Translations under genes and position numbers: made by a program
Shown: positions 30,816-39,912 of the stretch, piece by piece
Layout: each line of letters starts with the position of its first letter
How positions within the stretch are numbered: position 1 is the first letter of the stretch
The notes under the pieces: model-generated
Databases searched by the model: none
What the model was told of the DNA's origin: nothing
The model's input: only the letters and a program-made list of their open reading frames with translations
Origin: Coemansia sp. RSA 922
Lineage: Eukaryota; Kickxellomycota; Kickxellomycetes; Kickxellales; Kickxellaceae
Direction of reading: 5' to 3'
NCBI GenBank assembly: GCA_027577415.1
Contig: JANBQS010000078.1
Span: forward strand, 1-40,011
DNA: 40,011 bases

Positions 30816-31178
30816 TTTCTTGCTGCGGAGGACCGAGCGGGTTCATTTGTAATACTCAGATATACATATATACGCACTTGCGGTGGCCGCAGGCAAGGCG
30901 AATATTGACCAATGGCCCAGAGCAATAGTGGGCATGCCAAGTATATGCTATTAGTAAGAAAATTTTCACTACAAAGAACATATATATCTAAAGTCCACTC
31001 ATGGCCGCAGCAAACACCCCAAAAAAAACATAAAAGGATAGTTTCAACCCAACCCTTTTTTCTCTTCACTCTAATTTATTTTTCCCACTTTTTTTACATT
31101 TACCTTGTACAGTTACTGTGAGGCTTTCCAAGACTTTTTCCCGCATTTACCCCTCTTGCATCTCGTGTGCACGTCACA
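30816..31178. other. Leader and promoter of the NF-X1 gene
   Basis: 363 bp with no gene. The second half is a T/C-rich tract (31050-31150), typical of a fungal 5' leader. A TATATAT cluster at 30860-30870 lies close to the 3' end of COA3. Confidence 0.45.
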
Positions 31179-34100
31179 ATGACACTAGAAAGCAACGCTG
31201 AAGGCGGGGCTGGTGTCGACGAGGCGGCTGAGGCTAGACGACTGGCGCGAATTCCGCCACCGCCGCTACCGGCAGTGCCACCAGTGCCTGATAAAAATCA
31301 AGGCGCTAGTCAGCCGCATAGACGTCGCACCAACAGCAACAACACCAACAACAATAACAACGCGGGGCGCCAAAGTGGTCCGCGCAGTGACAGCCGCGCA
31401 AGCAACAGTCGTACTCCAGGAAGTGGAGGCAAGGGCGCGGCCCCTACACAGACAGCCGGGCCGGACACTAGGGGTCCGCGCAAGCCAAGGGGCAACAGGG
31501 CTCCTGGCAAGGCAGATCCAAAAGTCGATGGAGCTGCAACGACAGGCAAGGCAAACACGCCTGGTGCAGGACCCAGTCGCCATAGGACGCAGCAGCGTTC
31601 GGTGGCAGCCCGATCAGACGACGCTCTTGCGACGACAGAAGAGCTGGCCGGCGAAAAGGCGCAGAAACAGCGCAACCGGCAACGCAGTCGCAAGAGCGGC
31701 AAGGCGCACGTGGGCGGCGGGCGCACGTTCAGCGGAAGGCTGACGCTGGACGGCGGCGACGGAGACAGCGACGCAATGGAGGGGCTGGGGCACTCGGTTT
31801 CGCCCGAGGCGGCGGCGGGGCTCAGCAGCGTGCTTGCGCGGCGTCTGACGTGCGGCGACTACGAGTGCATGATCTGCTGCGACAAAGTGCGGGCGCGCAA
31901 CGCCGTGTGGCAGTGCGACCACTGCTGGGCCATCTTCCACCTGGGCTGCGTGCGGCAGTGGGCCCAGGCGTGTGTGGCCGACGGCACAACGGCGCGATGG
32001 CGCTGCCCCGGCTGCCAGCATGCGCGCGCGGCCGAGCCGACCCACTACGTGTGCTTCTGTGGAGCGCAGTGCAACCCTGAGCCTGTGCGGGGCGTGGTTC
32101 CGCACGCATGTACGCGCATCTGCGGGCGCAAGCGGGGCCCGCACTGCCCGCACGCCTGCGCGCAGCCGTGCCACCCGGGCCCGTGCGCGCCATGCACAGC
32201 GCTGGCGCCCGAGCAGTCGTGCTTCTGCGGGCGCGTGTCGCACCAGCCACGGTGTGGCGCAGACTTTGACCCGGCGCGCGCGGCTCGGTCGTGCGGCGCT
32301 GTCTGTGGCGAGGTGCTGGGCTGTGGCCTCCACACATGCACGCAGCCCTGTCACGCCGGCCTGTGTGCGGCGTGCCCGCGCCAGGAGCAGCAGACGTGCT
32401 TCTGCGGCCGCCACACGCGTGCCGTGCGCTGCGGCGAGGGTGGCGGCGCGGCATACAGCTGCGGCGAGCCGTGCGATGCGCCTCTGGGCTGCGGCAGCCA
32501 CCGCTGCGAGCGCACCTGCCACCCGCACGAGTCCGATCCCCACACCACATGCCCGCTGGACCCTGAAGCTGCAAGCACGTGCCACTGTGGCGCGCTCTCT
32601 GCCGCCGATCTGGGCGCCCCGCGCGCCTCGTGCACCGACGCCGTGCCCAGCTGCGGAGGCCCGTGCGGCCGCCCGCTGCCTGGCTGCGCCCATGCCTGCC
32701 GGGCCGTGTGCCATGCTGGGCCCTGCCCACCCTGCGCCGAGCCCGTCAACGCGCCCTGCGTATGCGGGTCATCGACGGTGCCGACGGAGTGCCACGCGTC
32801 GCGCGCCGATCCGCCGCGGTGCGAGCGCATATGTGGGCGTAAGCGTGCCTGTGGCCGCCACAGGTGCGCGGTGCGATGCTGCGCCAGCGCCCACGACGGA
32901 ACGACGCCTGCGCCTGGCGACGCGCATGAGTGCGCGCTTGTGTGTGGCCGTACGCTGCGGTGCCGCCAGCACCAGTGCGCTGAGCCGTGCCACCGCGGCG
33001 TATGCCCGCCCTGCAGCCACGTTGGACTTGACGCCGTCTCGTGCGCGTGTGGCCTGACCCGCCTGGAGCCGCCGGTGGCCTGCGGTGCTGAGCTGCCGCC
33101 ATGCCGCCACCCCTGCCGCCGCCAGCGACCCTGCGGCCATTTCAGCCTCACGTCGCACGAGTGCCACGAGGGACCGTGTCCTCCGTGCGCAGTGCTGGTA
33201 TCGGCCCAGTGCATGTGTGGCATACGCGAGATGCGGGCAATTGCCTGCCACCGCAGCCACGCCGCCTCGTGTGGTACGCCCTGCCGCCGCCTGCTGCCCT
33301 GCGGCGGCCACCAGTGCCAGCGCACCTGCCACCGCCCCGACGACCCTTGCCTGGGCGGCCAGCCCTGCCGACAGGCCTGCGGGAAGCCGCGCAAGGCCTG
33401 TGGCCACCCCTGTACTCTGCCGTGCCACACGCCCACCATGTGCGACGAGTCCCAGCCCTGCACTGCCATGGCGCGCGCCGCCTGTGCCTGCGGCCGCCTG
33501 ACTGCCGAGCGCCCATGCGGCGCTACTTCGGGAGCTGCGACGCCTGGAGTGCTGGCCATTCCCTGCGACGAAGTGTGTATGATTGCCCAGCGCAACCGCC
33601 GCCTGGCTCTGGCCTTCAATATGCCTGAGCGCGCCGAGGCTCCGCTGGCTGGCTTGGTCCGTGCCACCTACCCCGAGGAGCTGCTCGACTTTACGCGCAC
33701 TAATACGTCGTGGGTCCGCGGCATTGAGAACCTGGTTGCTGCTTTTATTGCCGACACGCGCCGCTCCACCCTGCGCTTTGTGTCTATGAAGCAGCCTCTG
33801 CGTGAATTCCTCCATGCTCTGGCGCCCTTTTACGGCTGTGCCAGCCGCTCAGTTGACTACGAGCCGCATAGATCCGTGTGCTGGGACCGCAGTCCAACTG
33901 CCACCATTCCCAGCATTATTCTGTCCAGCGCCATCCGCTATACCCACGCCCCTCAGATCGTGTGCAGCCTTCGTGCCAGCGATGTGAACGACTCGGGCGA
34001 CGATGGCCCCGAGTCTGACAACGACGGTCTTGCTGCCCGCAAGCGTCAGCCAATTGACTATATTGCCATCCGCGATCTGCGCCATGGCTTGACTGCTGAC

Positions 34101-34502
34101 GAGCTGAGTGCTGAGATTCGCAAGCTCTTCCCTGGTGCTCCCTTTACCACTCGCTGGAAGGACGAGGATCTGGTTGAAGTCTACTGCACGGACTCTGCTG
34201 CCAAGCACGAGCATTTGCCAAAGTGGCTGTCGGTGCTGAAGAAAAAACTGCCGCATCTAGGTGTTGCTGGCTTGGTCACTGCGCAAGTCGTTGCTGCCCC
34301 ATCTCCGCCACCGCCGCCGCCGCTCGCTGCTCTTTCGACCTCACAGTTGTCTGCCGCAGTCTCTGCACGCATCCGGCGCGATAGCTCGTCTTCCTCCAAG
34401 CAACCAGCAAAGCCTCCTGTGAAGGAGCCTGAGACTCCGGAGGCATGGGATGACGAAAGTGTGCCCGAAAACTGGGAGTCGTTGAATCTCAGTGACAGCT
34501 AG
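31179..34502 (+). CDS. FAP1: NF-X1-type zinc finger protein (FAP1/NFX1 homolog)
   Basis: ATG 31179 gives 1107 residues (human NFX1 is about 1100). Residues 1-220 are disordered, Asn/Arg/Gly-rich. A RING/PHD-like finger starts at Cys230 (CMICCDKV ... CPGCQ). About nine NF-X1 fingers follow between 290 and 810, each built as CG..CxxH.C...CHxGxCxPC. An R3H-type region lies at about 850-915 (FIADTRRSTLRF onward), then an acidic stretch and DYIAIRDLRHGLTADELSAE, an RRM-like segment. The end is Pro/Ser-rich with an acidic tail. NFX1 proteins are nuclear repressors or ubiquitin ligase-like factors; yeast Fap1 binds FKBP12 and confers rapamycin resistance. The finger region is very GC-rich and keeps long antisense frames open. 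It is convergent with the PPT gene, 20 bp apart. Confidence 0.93.
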   Translation: MTLESNAEGGAGVDEAAEARRLARIPPPPLPAVPPVPDKNQGASQPHRRRTNSNNTNNNNNAGRQSGPRSDSRASNSRTPGSGGKGAAPTQTAGPDTRGPRKPRGNRAPGKADPKVDGAATTGKANTPGAGPSRHRTQQRSVAARSDDALATTEELAGEKAQKQRNRQRSRKSGKAHVGGGRTFSGRLTLDGGDGDSDAMEGLGHSVSPEAAAGLSSVLARRLTCGDYECMICCDKVRARNAVWQCDHCWAIFHLGCVRQWAQACVADGTTARWRCPGCQHARAAEPTHYVCFCGAQCNPEPVRGVVPHACTRICGRKRGPHCPHACAQPCHPGPCAPCTALAPEQSCFCGRVSHQPRCGADFDPARAARSCGAVCGEVLGCGLHTCTQPCHAGLCAACPRQEQQTCFCGRHTRAVRCGEGGGAAYSCGEPCDAPLGCGSHRCERTCHPHESDPHTTCPLDPEAASTCHCGALSAADLGAPRASCTDAVPSCGGPCGRPLPGCAHACRAVCHAGPCPPCAEPVNAPCVCGSSTVPTECHASRADPPRCERICGRKRACGRHRCAVRCCASAHDGTTPAPGDAHECALVCGRTLRCRQHQCAEPCHRGVCPPCSHVGLDAVSCACGLTRLEPPVACGAELPPCRHPCRRQRPCGHFSLTSHECHEGPCPPCAVLVSAQCMCGIREMRAIACHRSHAASCGTPCRRLLPCGGHQCQRTCHRPDDPCLGGQPCRQACGKPRKACGHPCTLPCHTPTMCDESQPCTAMARAACACGRLTAERPCGATSGAATPGVLAIPCDEVCMIAQRNRRLALAFNMPERAEAPLAGLVRATYPEELLDFTRTNTSWVRGIENLVAAFIADTRRSTLRFVSMKQPLREFLHALAPFYGCASRSVDYEPHRSVCWDRSPTATIPSIILSSAIRYTHAPQIVCSLRASDVNDSGDDGPESDNDGLAARKRQPIDYIAIRDLRHGLTADELSAEIRKLFPGAPFTTRWKDEDLVEVYCTDSAAKHEHLPKWLSVLKKKLPHLGVAGLVTAQVVAAPSPPPPPPLAALSTSQLSAAVSARIRRDSSSSSKQPAKPPVKEPETPEAWDDESVPENWESLNLSDS

Positions 34503-34522
34503 TTCTCTTTATATGCATTTCA

Positions 34523-34990
34523 CTATATGTTGGCAATAGCTGTGGCAATGGCAAATTTATCAATGTGGCTAATAGATACTTTGATCTGAGTAACACCAGT
34601 CTTTTCAACAGCGTCCTTGGCATCGCCGTGCAGCACAACCATGGGCGCTCCACTGGCGCCAATAGCTATTTCAATGTCGATTAATGGAGCTGCGCTTCCC
34701 TTGACCCACACCTTTTCGTGCTCCAGGTCTGCTGAACTCACTGCCTTTATGACCGCTTCTTTGGCGCACCATTTGCCAGCAAAGCTCGCGTGTGGGTTGG
34801 GCCGTGCCCAGCAGTACTCTTGTTCTGCCGCTGTAAAGTTACGCTCTATAAACGTCTCGTTTTCAATGTTGATGTCTTCGATAAGCTCAATATCTACTCC
34901 GATCCCTGTTTGTTGAGCTAATAACGACTGAGCTTGTTGCTGGGCGAGATATTCGAGTTTTGATTTTTCAGTGTCCGCTTGTTGACTCAT
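34523..34990 (-). CDS. Free-standing phosphopantetheinyl transferase of the fungal FAS type
   Basis: A 155-residue protein from ATG 34990. A Gln/Ala-rich helical start (residues 1-28) is followed by GIGVDIELIEDINIENETF, then IERNFTAAEQEYC and FAGKWCAKEAVIKAV. This matches the AcpS-like domain at the very C-terminus of fungal FAS alpha chains. Asp33, Glu35 and Glu78 (in KEA) are the expected Mg/CoA ligands, and the VSISH strand near the end is intact. The reaction is transfer of 4'-phosphopantetheine from CoA to the ACP serine (Ser2210 of the FAS here). It closely resembles this domain and not Sfp/Lys5-type or mitochondrial Ppt2-type enzymes. There is no mitochondrial presequence. The FAS at 1726-12831 lacks this domain, so this is its likely partner. 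Confidence 0.93.
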   Translation of the reverse strand: MSQQADTEKSKLEYLAQQQAQSLLAQQTGIGVDIELIEDINIENETFIERNFTAAEQEYCWARPNPHASFAGKWCAKEAVIKAVSSADLEHEKVWVKGSAAPLIDIEIAIGASGAPMVVLHGDAKDAVEKTGVTQIKVSISHIDKFAIATAIANI

Positions 34991-35075
34991 TTCTAAATAA
35001 ATAAAAAAGAAAATATTGGTTCAATTCAAAAGATAAAAAAGGAGAAAAGAAAAAGAAATTTTTTTACTTTTTTCC

Positions 35076-35546
35076 TTATTCCTTGAGCTGGGTGATGCCG
35101 ATAACGCCACAAGCCAGACGATCACCAGCGTTGCCAGTAGATAGCGATAGTGAGTGTCCACCAAGACCCAAGTCGTCCTCCAAAGCATGGACAACGACAG
35201 TGCGACCGATGACACTGTGCTGGCCAAAGAGCGTGACCTGCTTATCTTCGATTTTCAGGGTAGCAACACCTTCCTCTGAGGCTACAATGTTGCCGAGGTC
35301 ACCGACATGACGCTTCTCAGCAGTTGGGGCACCGTGGTCGTGGCCGAACGGGTTATAGTGGGGACCGGCAGAAGTGCATCCGTTGGTGTTATCTCCAAAC
35401 TCATGGATATGGAATCCATGCTTGCCTGGAGTTAGACCAGTAAGCTTGGCTTGGATCTTGATAGGAGTATTGGGATCAGCTTGGATAAAAGTCACCGTAC
35501 CAGTGACTGAGGATCCACCCTTGAGAACTGCGACTGCGTAGGCCAT
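35076..35546 (-). CDS. SOD1: Cytosolic Cu/Zn superoxide dismutase
   Basis: A 156-residue protein in one exon with no signal peptide. The metal ligands are all present at the positions used in human SOD1: His46, His48, His63, His71, His80, Asp83 and His120. The disulfide Cys57-Cys146 and the channel Arg143 are present too. Signatures [11 protein letters not shown] and [14 protein letters not shown] are clear; Asp142 replaces the more usual Ser. It converts superoxide to oxygen and hydrogen peroxide in the cytosol and mitochondrial intermembrane space. A TATA candidate lies about 100 bp upstream. The next gene downstream on the same strand is the PPT gene, 85 bp away, but fungi do not normally use operons, so this is only proximity. 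Confidence 0.97.
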   Translation of the reverse strand: MAYAVAVLKGGSSVTGTVTFIQADPNTPIKIQAKLTGLTPGKHGFHIHEFGDNTNGCTSAGPHYNPFGHDHGAPTAEKRHVGDLGNIVASEEGVATLKIEDKQVTLFGQHSVIGRTVVVHALEDDLGLGGHSLSLSTGNAGDRLACGVIGITQLKE

Positions 35547-35894
35547 TGTAAGAAAAAGAAAGAAAAAATAGGTAGTGTGGTAAAAAATATTTTAGTTGGA
35601 AGAAAAAAAAAACTGAAGAGAAAGAAGGATGAACTCGTGTCTGGATTTATATCCCTTTTTAGGGAATGCCACTTTGTAATAGCGGCATTAAACGTAAAAA
35701 TCGCTCATTCCCTCCTCACCCCCCACTCCGATTCTGGCTCGCATTGTATGATGTCAAACCCAGTAATCTGATTATAAATTGGTCCTTCTTTCGGCACATT
35801 ATCGGGCTATTTCGCAATTGCGGCTTTTCATGCACATCTACTACGTCACCAATCGGCTTGTAAAATCAGCTGCGAGCATAATCGCCAAATATAT
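35547..35894. other. SOD1 upstream region
   Basis: 348 bp with no supported gene. It holds the SOD1 leader (A/T-rich) and core promoter, then the 3' flank of the broken F-box-like gene. Two plus-strand frames of about 65 codons look random. Confidence 0.45.
35645..35651 (-). promoter_or_regulatory. TATA box candidate for SOD1
   Basis: On the minus strand this reads TATAAAT, about 100 bp upstream of the SOD1 ATG at 35546. Confidence 0.45.
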
Positions 35895-37650
35895 TTATTC
35901 CTTAGAAGCTATTGACCACAAGTGCTCAGCATGTAGTTCAAATTCTGGCCTACTATAGGTCTTGCATAGCTGAGATGCGAATGACACGTTCTTATAGAAA
36001 CTAGGGTTGATGCAACGGAAATTGGGACATACCAATGCCAGAAGCAGCACGCATAGTGCCGCCTTGTCTGTTTTGACAGACTCTTGAACAACCCTGCCGC
36101 CTACTTTGACCTGGCATTCAAAAGGCCAGTGACGAAACCGATTGCTCAGTGTGGCGTAGGTTTCGATAACGTAAGCGGGAAGCATTCTCGGGGTGACGTC
36201 CGTGGGCATCGGACCAAGACTGGGAACTCTAGTGTGCAAGTACGAGAGAAGCGGGAGTGATTTGACAAGATTGGCAACATCCCAGAAATCCACAGATGTA
36301 TCTGGCACCGACAGCATTTGAATACAGGTAAAGTCGAAGAAAATCGGAAGAACCTGCTTTGGAACCTGGCCACTGACCTTGCGCACAGAGGCACATGGCG
36401 CGATGCTGAGCATAAACCGCAATTGCTCCTCCGCGTCAGCAAAAGAAAGCACCCTTGGGTCGCTTACCAGATTGATATTAACGAATTGCAGCTTGGGATG
36501 ACTTGTCGACGTAATTACCGCGTGTTTGCGAAGGATTCCAACCGTGGCGGGGTATAGTTGTATGTCCAAGTACTCGAGTGTAGCTGCATTTCCTCTGAAG
36601 AATGTGTCGTCGCCAAACGGGTAATCACAGTTGATACATAGACACCGCAGCTTGGGAAAAGGTGTGGCACCGGGAAACACTGGCAGCTTCGTGATATCCA
36701 TATTCGGCTGTAAGAGGTGCTGTGGGATAAACAGAGGAGAAAGATAAGTTTCCTTATAAAGCTTCAGCGTACGTAGGCAGGGGTACTCTGCAAAGCCAGG
36801 CTTAGGTCTGAAGAGTTCTGATAGGTCCCCAGGCTCTTCGAATCTGACGACCAGAGATTGCAGAGTCTGAGCACTCTGCCTCACGAGCTACATGAGGTAT
36901 CTGAAGTGGTCGTTAATAAGAGCGTAAGGGTCCATGTAGCAGTCGAGATGCACCAGGTTGTGGATCATACCAACATAGATCCTGGAAAGCGCGACATTGT
37001 AATCCTTCATGTACGTAATCCGATTGCAGCGCTGGTAGAGTTTCGAAACTAGGCTGTCATAGTATAAATGGACATAGTGGGGTACGTTTCCAGAAGAGTA
37101 CGAGCCGTCTATTTTGATTTCGCGTATCCCAGGTGCCATCTGCCACAGGCGCCCCACAAACGCGGTGATATTGGACTCTAATTTCTTTGAAGTTAAGTTG
37201 TCGTCTATCCAGCGCGCAGGAGCGCAAACGTGGAGAAACAGTGAACGCGCATTTGGAAATGAGAAACTGCTGTAGCAGCTTTGCGATAACTCCTCCAAAG
37301 TCTTCCCCTGAATGATCGCAAATACGTTGATATCTATATCCAGCTCCTTGGCCCAGCTATGAGTCGGGTACGTGATCTGTTGCAGGCATTTGGGCCAGGA
37401 ACAGAGGTTTTTGGGCGATAACATGGGGCAATAGTATAGATACATATGGTAGATCCTACAGAACCGCGAGAGGACAACGGCACGAAAGTTGTGACACACC
37501 CACAGCAGCGGCATTATCAATAGTCGGCTCTCGTCCGTGTCTGCAGGGTTGGAATTGTCGCCAAAAAGAAGTTGAGGGCTATCGGCGACAGTCCACCACG
37601 GATTCGACAACATGAGGCGGAAGCAATTGAAATGCCGACAGTGACTGCAT
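35895..37650 (-). pseudogene. Disrupted F-box/LRR-like gene with a frameshift and an in-frame TAG
   Basis: Three open pieces line up on this strand. Piece one starts at ATG 37650 (MQSLSAFQLLPPHVVESVVD) and looks like an F-box-type start with LPxxVVxxVV; it stops after 23 codons. Near 37590 the frame must shift by one base (net +1 or -2) to reach piece two, VADSPQLLFGDNS onward, through LLIMPLLWVCHNFRAVV to RYLM, ending in TAG at 36888. Piece three continues in the same frame (LVRQSAQTLQSLVVRF) to a stop at 35895. The last part has a leucine-rich, strand-like pattern (FPKLRCLCINCDYPFG, ATLEYLDIQ). The style matches a large family of F-box-like proteins I associate with Kickxellales, from memory only. 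Two separate lesions argue for a recent pseudogene; sequencing error at both is less likely. Confidence 0.65.
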
Positions 37651-37856
37651 TGCTAATAGTGTTCAAAAAATTAATGTAAAGACAAACGAGGGAAAAGAAA
37701 GACATTGTCTGGTCTTGGACAACGTTGTTGGTTTGCTTGATCAGTAACTGCTTCAAGACGTAGACAGATCTGTTGGAGTGATGATATCATCGCCTCCATG
37801 ATATCGCATTTTTTTATAATACTCGTAGGTCTCTAACCGCCGTATTCAGCATAGTG

Positions 37857-38297
37857 CTAGTGGCGATCATTGCTACGACGAAGCTCCTGTGACGGACGAC
37901 GATTGCTGTCACTACCACTGTTGGAAAATGACATGCGCCGAGTAATAGATGCAGATAGCCGACGCACAGATGAAGTAAGTGGCCCACTGCTCCCATCCTC
38001 ACGCTCGTACTCTACACAGATTTTGCCAATCCCCGAGTCTCGAATATCCGTAACATTGAGCCCGATTCCCGACTTGCGGTAAAACTGGACGGGTCCGCCG
38101 ATTCCCGAGCTTCGCAACTCGGGTCGGTATACTCGATCTCGGTGGATGCTGCCACGCCGTTGTGGAGTGTCAGCTGGCTGTGTGTTTCTTCTAACGGCAG
38201 TGGTTGTTTCTGGTCGGTTATCCTGACTACTTTGTATGTTTGGACTGGTAGCATAGGTCACCATCGGCCGCGGTGATATCGTATAGTGTGGATCCAT
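37857..38297 (-). CDS. Basic Ser/Arg-rich hypothetical protein with SGIG repeats
   Basis: ATG 38297 (MDPHYTISPRPMVTY) gives 146 residues. The frame stays open to an ATG at 38429, which would add a Leu/Phe-rich stretch (KSLFLFLLLFIILFLY). That stretch comes from a T/C-rich leader, so I prefer the inner start, though a membrane-anchored form cannot be ruled out. The middle has three spaced copies of an SGIG element (RSSGIGG, RKSGIGLN, RDSGIGK). The C-terminus is Ser/Arg-rich (SVRRLSASITRRMSFSNSGS), with RRxS sites that fit basophilic kinases. It is probably disordered. I recognise no family. Confidence 0.55.
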   Translation of the reverse strand: MDPHYTISPRPMVTYATSPNIQSSQDNRPETTTAVRRNTQPADTPQRRGSIHRDRVYRPELRSSGIGGPVQFYRKSGIGLNVTDIRDSGIGKICVEYEREDGSSGPLTSSVRRLSASITRRMSFSNSGSDSNRRPSQELRRSNDRH

Positions 38298-38654
38298 TTT
38301 TAATGAACGACAGTTAAACCTCCGATATAAGAATAATATTATGAAAAGAAGCAGAAAAAGAAAAAGCGACTTGCAAATAAGTGGGGCTTGACTTTCATAA
38401 TGCGAGTGTGTAACCTTTGCACCAACCATGTTTTAGACACGTGGACCCTTATCCTTTCTTCTGTGTGCGACTACGTGTGAATCATAAGCTAGAGCTAATG
38501 ATCTAGATCATATACAAGTGATAACTTCTGATTGTCACTACTCGCATTTTTATAGTTTGCTAGTTGTTTTATTGTTTCCAAATACAGTAAAGACCCTATG
38601 CTACAGCTGGGCCGACTATCCGGAGAAGCGATACCACTCGAAACAACTATGAAC
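38298..38654. other. Intergenic region with a possible solo DNA-transposon terminal sequence
   Basis: 357 bp, AT-rich, containing the upstream region of the SGIG-repeat gene. At 38583-38640 the sequence TACAGTAAAGACCCTATG and the following GACTATCCGGAG resemble the style of pogo/Tigger-type terminal inverted repeats, but no matching inverted copy is visible nearby. Confidence 0.3.
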
Positions 38655-38756
38655 TCATGGTGCCTGGTCGCAATAAGTCTTGTGTTTTTTTAGTACTTCC
38701 GATGAAACATATTTACCACCACAGTACGGGCAAACCAGTAGTTTCTTGTTAGGCAT
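38655..38756 (-). CDS. Very short C2HC zinc-finger ORF
   Basis: ATG 38756 gives 33 residues, MPNKKLLVCPYCGGKYV then SSEVLKKHKTYCDQAP. Cys-x2-Cys, then His and Cys at classical spacing (CPYCGGKYVSSEVLKKHKTYC), form one complete C2HC zinc finger. The open frame extends upstream to 38969, but that part is hydrophobic and basic without structure and seems to be leader. It could be a genuine microprotein, the last exon of a longer finger protein, or a fragment left by a transposon or zinc finger gene. Confidence 0.4.
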   Translation of the reverse strand: MPNKKLLVCPYCGGKYVSSEVLKKHKTYCDQAP

Positions 38757-39699
38757 TATTGGAGAAGATGAAAGTTGCAAATGTAATGGATAGAATGAGA
38801 TAATAAAAAAAAGGAGAGATGTGATGTAGTGAGTTTTCTGCCTTGGTCTTGGCCGTCGCATCATCCTTTTATACATTTTCAACGTCCTACACGACCTAAT
38901 AAACATTCTCGAACCCCATCGAACTTTTTTAATTACAAAAAGCAAATGCATCATTAGATCAACATACATGACGTGCTAGTGATCTAAAAGCCACTTTTTT
39001 TTATGACCTGGAGCATCATGATTATTTTCGCGGCCGGCCTGACAACCCACGTGGTACAATGCCGACAGGAAACTCTGATCTTCTGATAACTATTTCCGAG
39101 ATTCCGGTTGCCCTCTCTCATCCCCGAGGAAGTCGCAAGGAAACCTCACGCCTCTCCCCCAACACAGCATCGCTGCACATGGCCGGCTCTTCCTGCGTAC
39201 GGCTCTGGAAGAAGGAGATCGGAAGGCTACAAAAATAGCACCTTGTCTTGGGTTGGGTGTGGACCTAATCGTTTTCACTCATTCACCCACTTCTAAATTA
39301 AGACCCTCCCCCAACCGCTTACATCGCCACATTCTCTCACTCTTCATCAACAGCAAAGAAAAATTAAATTAACAAGCACCTTGCCCCTCAAAGGCGCAAT
39401 ATGCACATATGTCACCATATGGCGATAAATAAGTGTATTCAAGTAAAGCACGACAATAAGTAGCGTCAGTGCGACGTCTCACCTTCTACGCTTGCTATAG
39501 GAATACGATAATAGCTGTAATTGTTCACCGTAGCTCATACTCTCTTGATAAATACATAATTACTATCTTTGATATATATATAAATGGGGCCAGATCATAG
39601 TGTTCAACTTGAAATACAAGGTGAAGGAGTAGCTTAAAGCAAGTCAGCTAATATAAAAGGTGTAAATAAAATTGGAATAACAGGATAGCTACTTAAGAT
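38757..39699. other. Intergenic region near the right edge
   Basis: About 0.94 kb with no supported gene. 39270-39380 is C/T-rich then A-rich and looks like a plus-strand promoter leader (CTCTCACTCTTCATCAACAG), but the ATG after it at about 39401 opens only about 16 codons. A TATATATATAAA element lies near 39570. It may be the promoter of a lost gene or of a non-coding RNA. Confidence 0.4.
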
Positions 39700-39912
39700 T
39701 TATTCATTCTGGGGCAGTTGGGCGTGCATTTCCAAGTAATATGAAGACGAGCTTTGATTGTTTGAACTGTCTGAGGACACTGGTCTATTATAACGTGTAG
39801 CTGCAAGCACTCTACAGCAGTTTGTCAAGCGGAGTAACTGGTGTGCTGCGTGTGGTTGTGGCGCTGAAACAATCGCAACTTTATGCTCTTGTAGGATGGT
39901 GCATAGGGGCCG

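Noticed and set aside
32351..33667. 438-residue antisense frame in the NF-X1 gene
   Set aside because: It is the mirror of repeated Cys/His/Pro codons in GC-rich DNA. The protein is Arg/His/Gly-rich without domains, and several similar frames overlap it.
36888..36890. Programmed stop-codon readthrough in the F-box-like gene
   Set aside because: The context TAG CTC is not a known strong readthrough signal, and the same gene also has a frameshift near its start, which points to decay.
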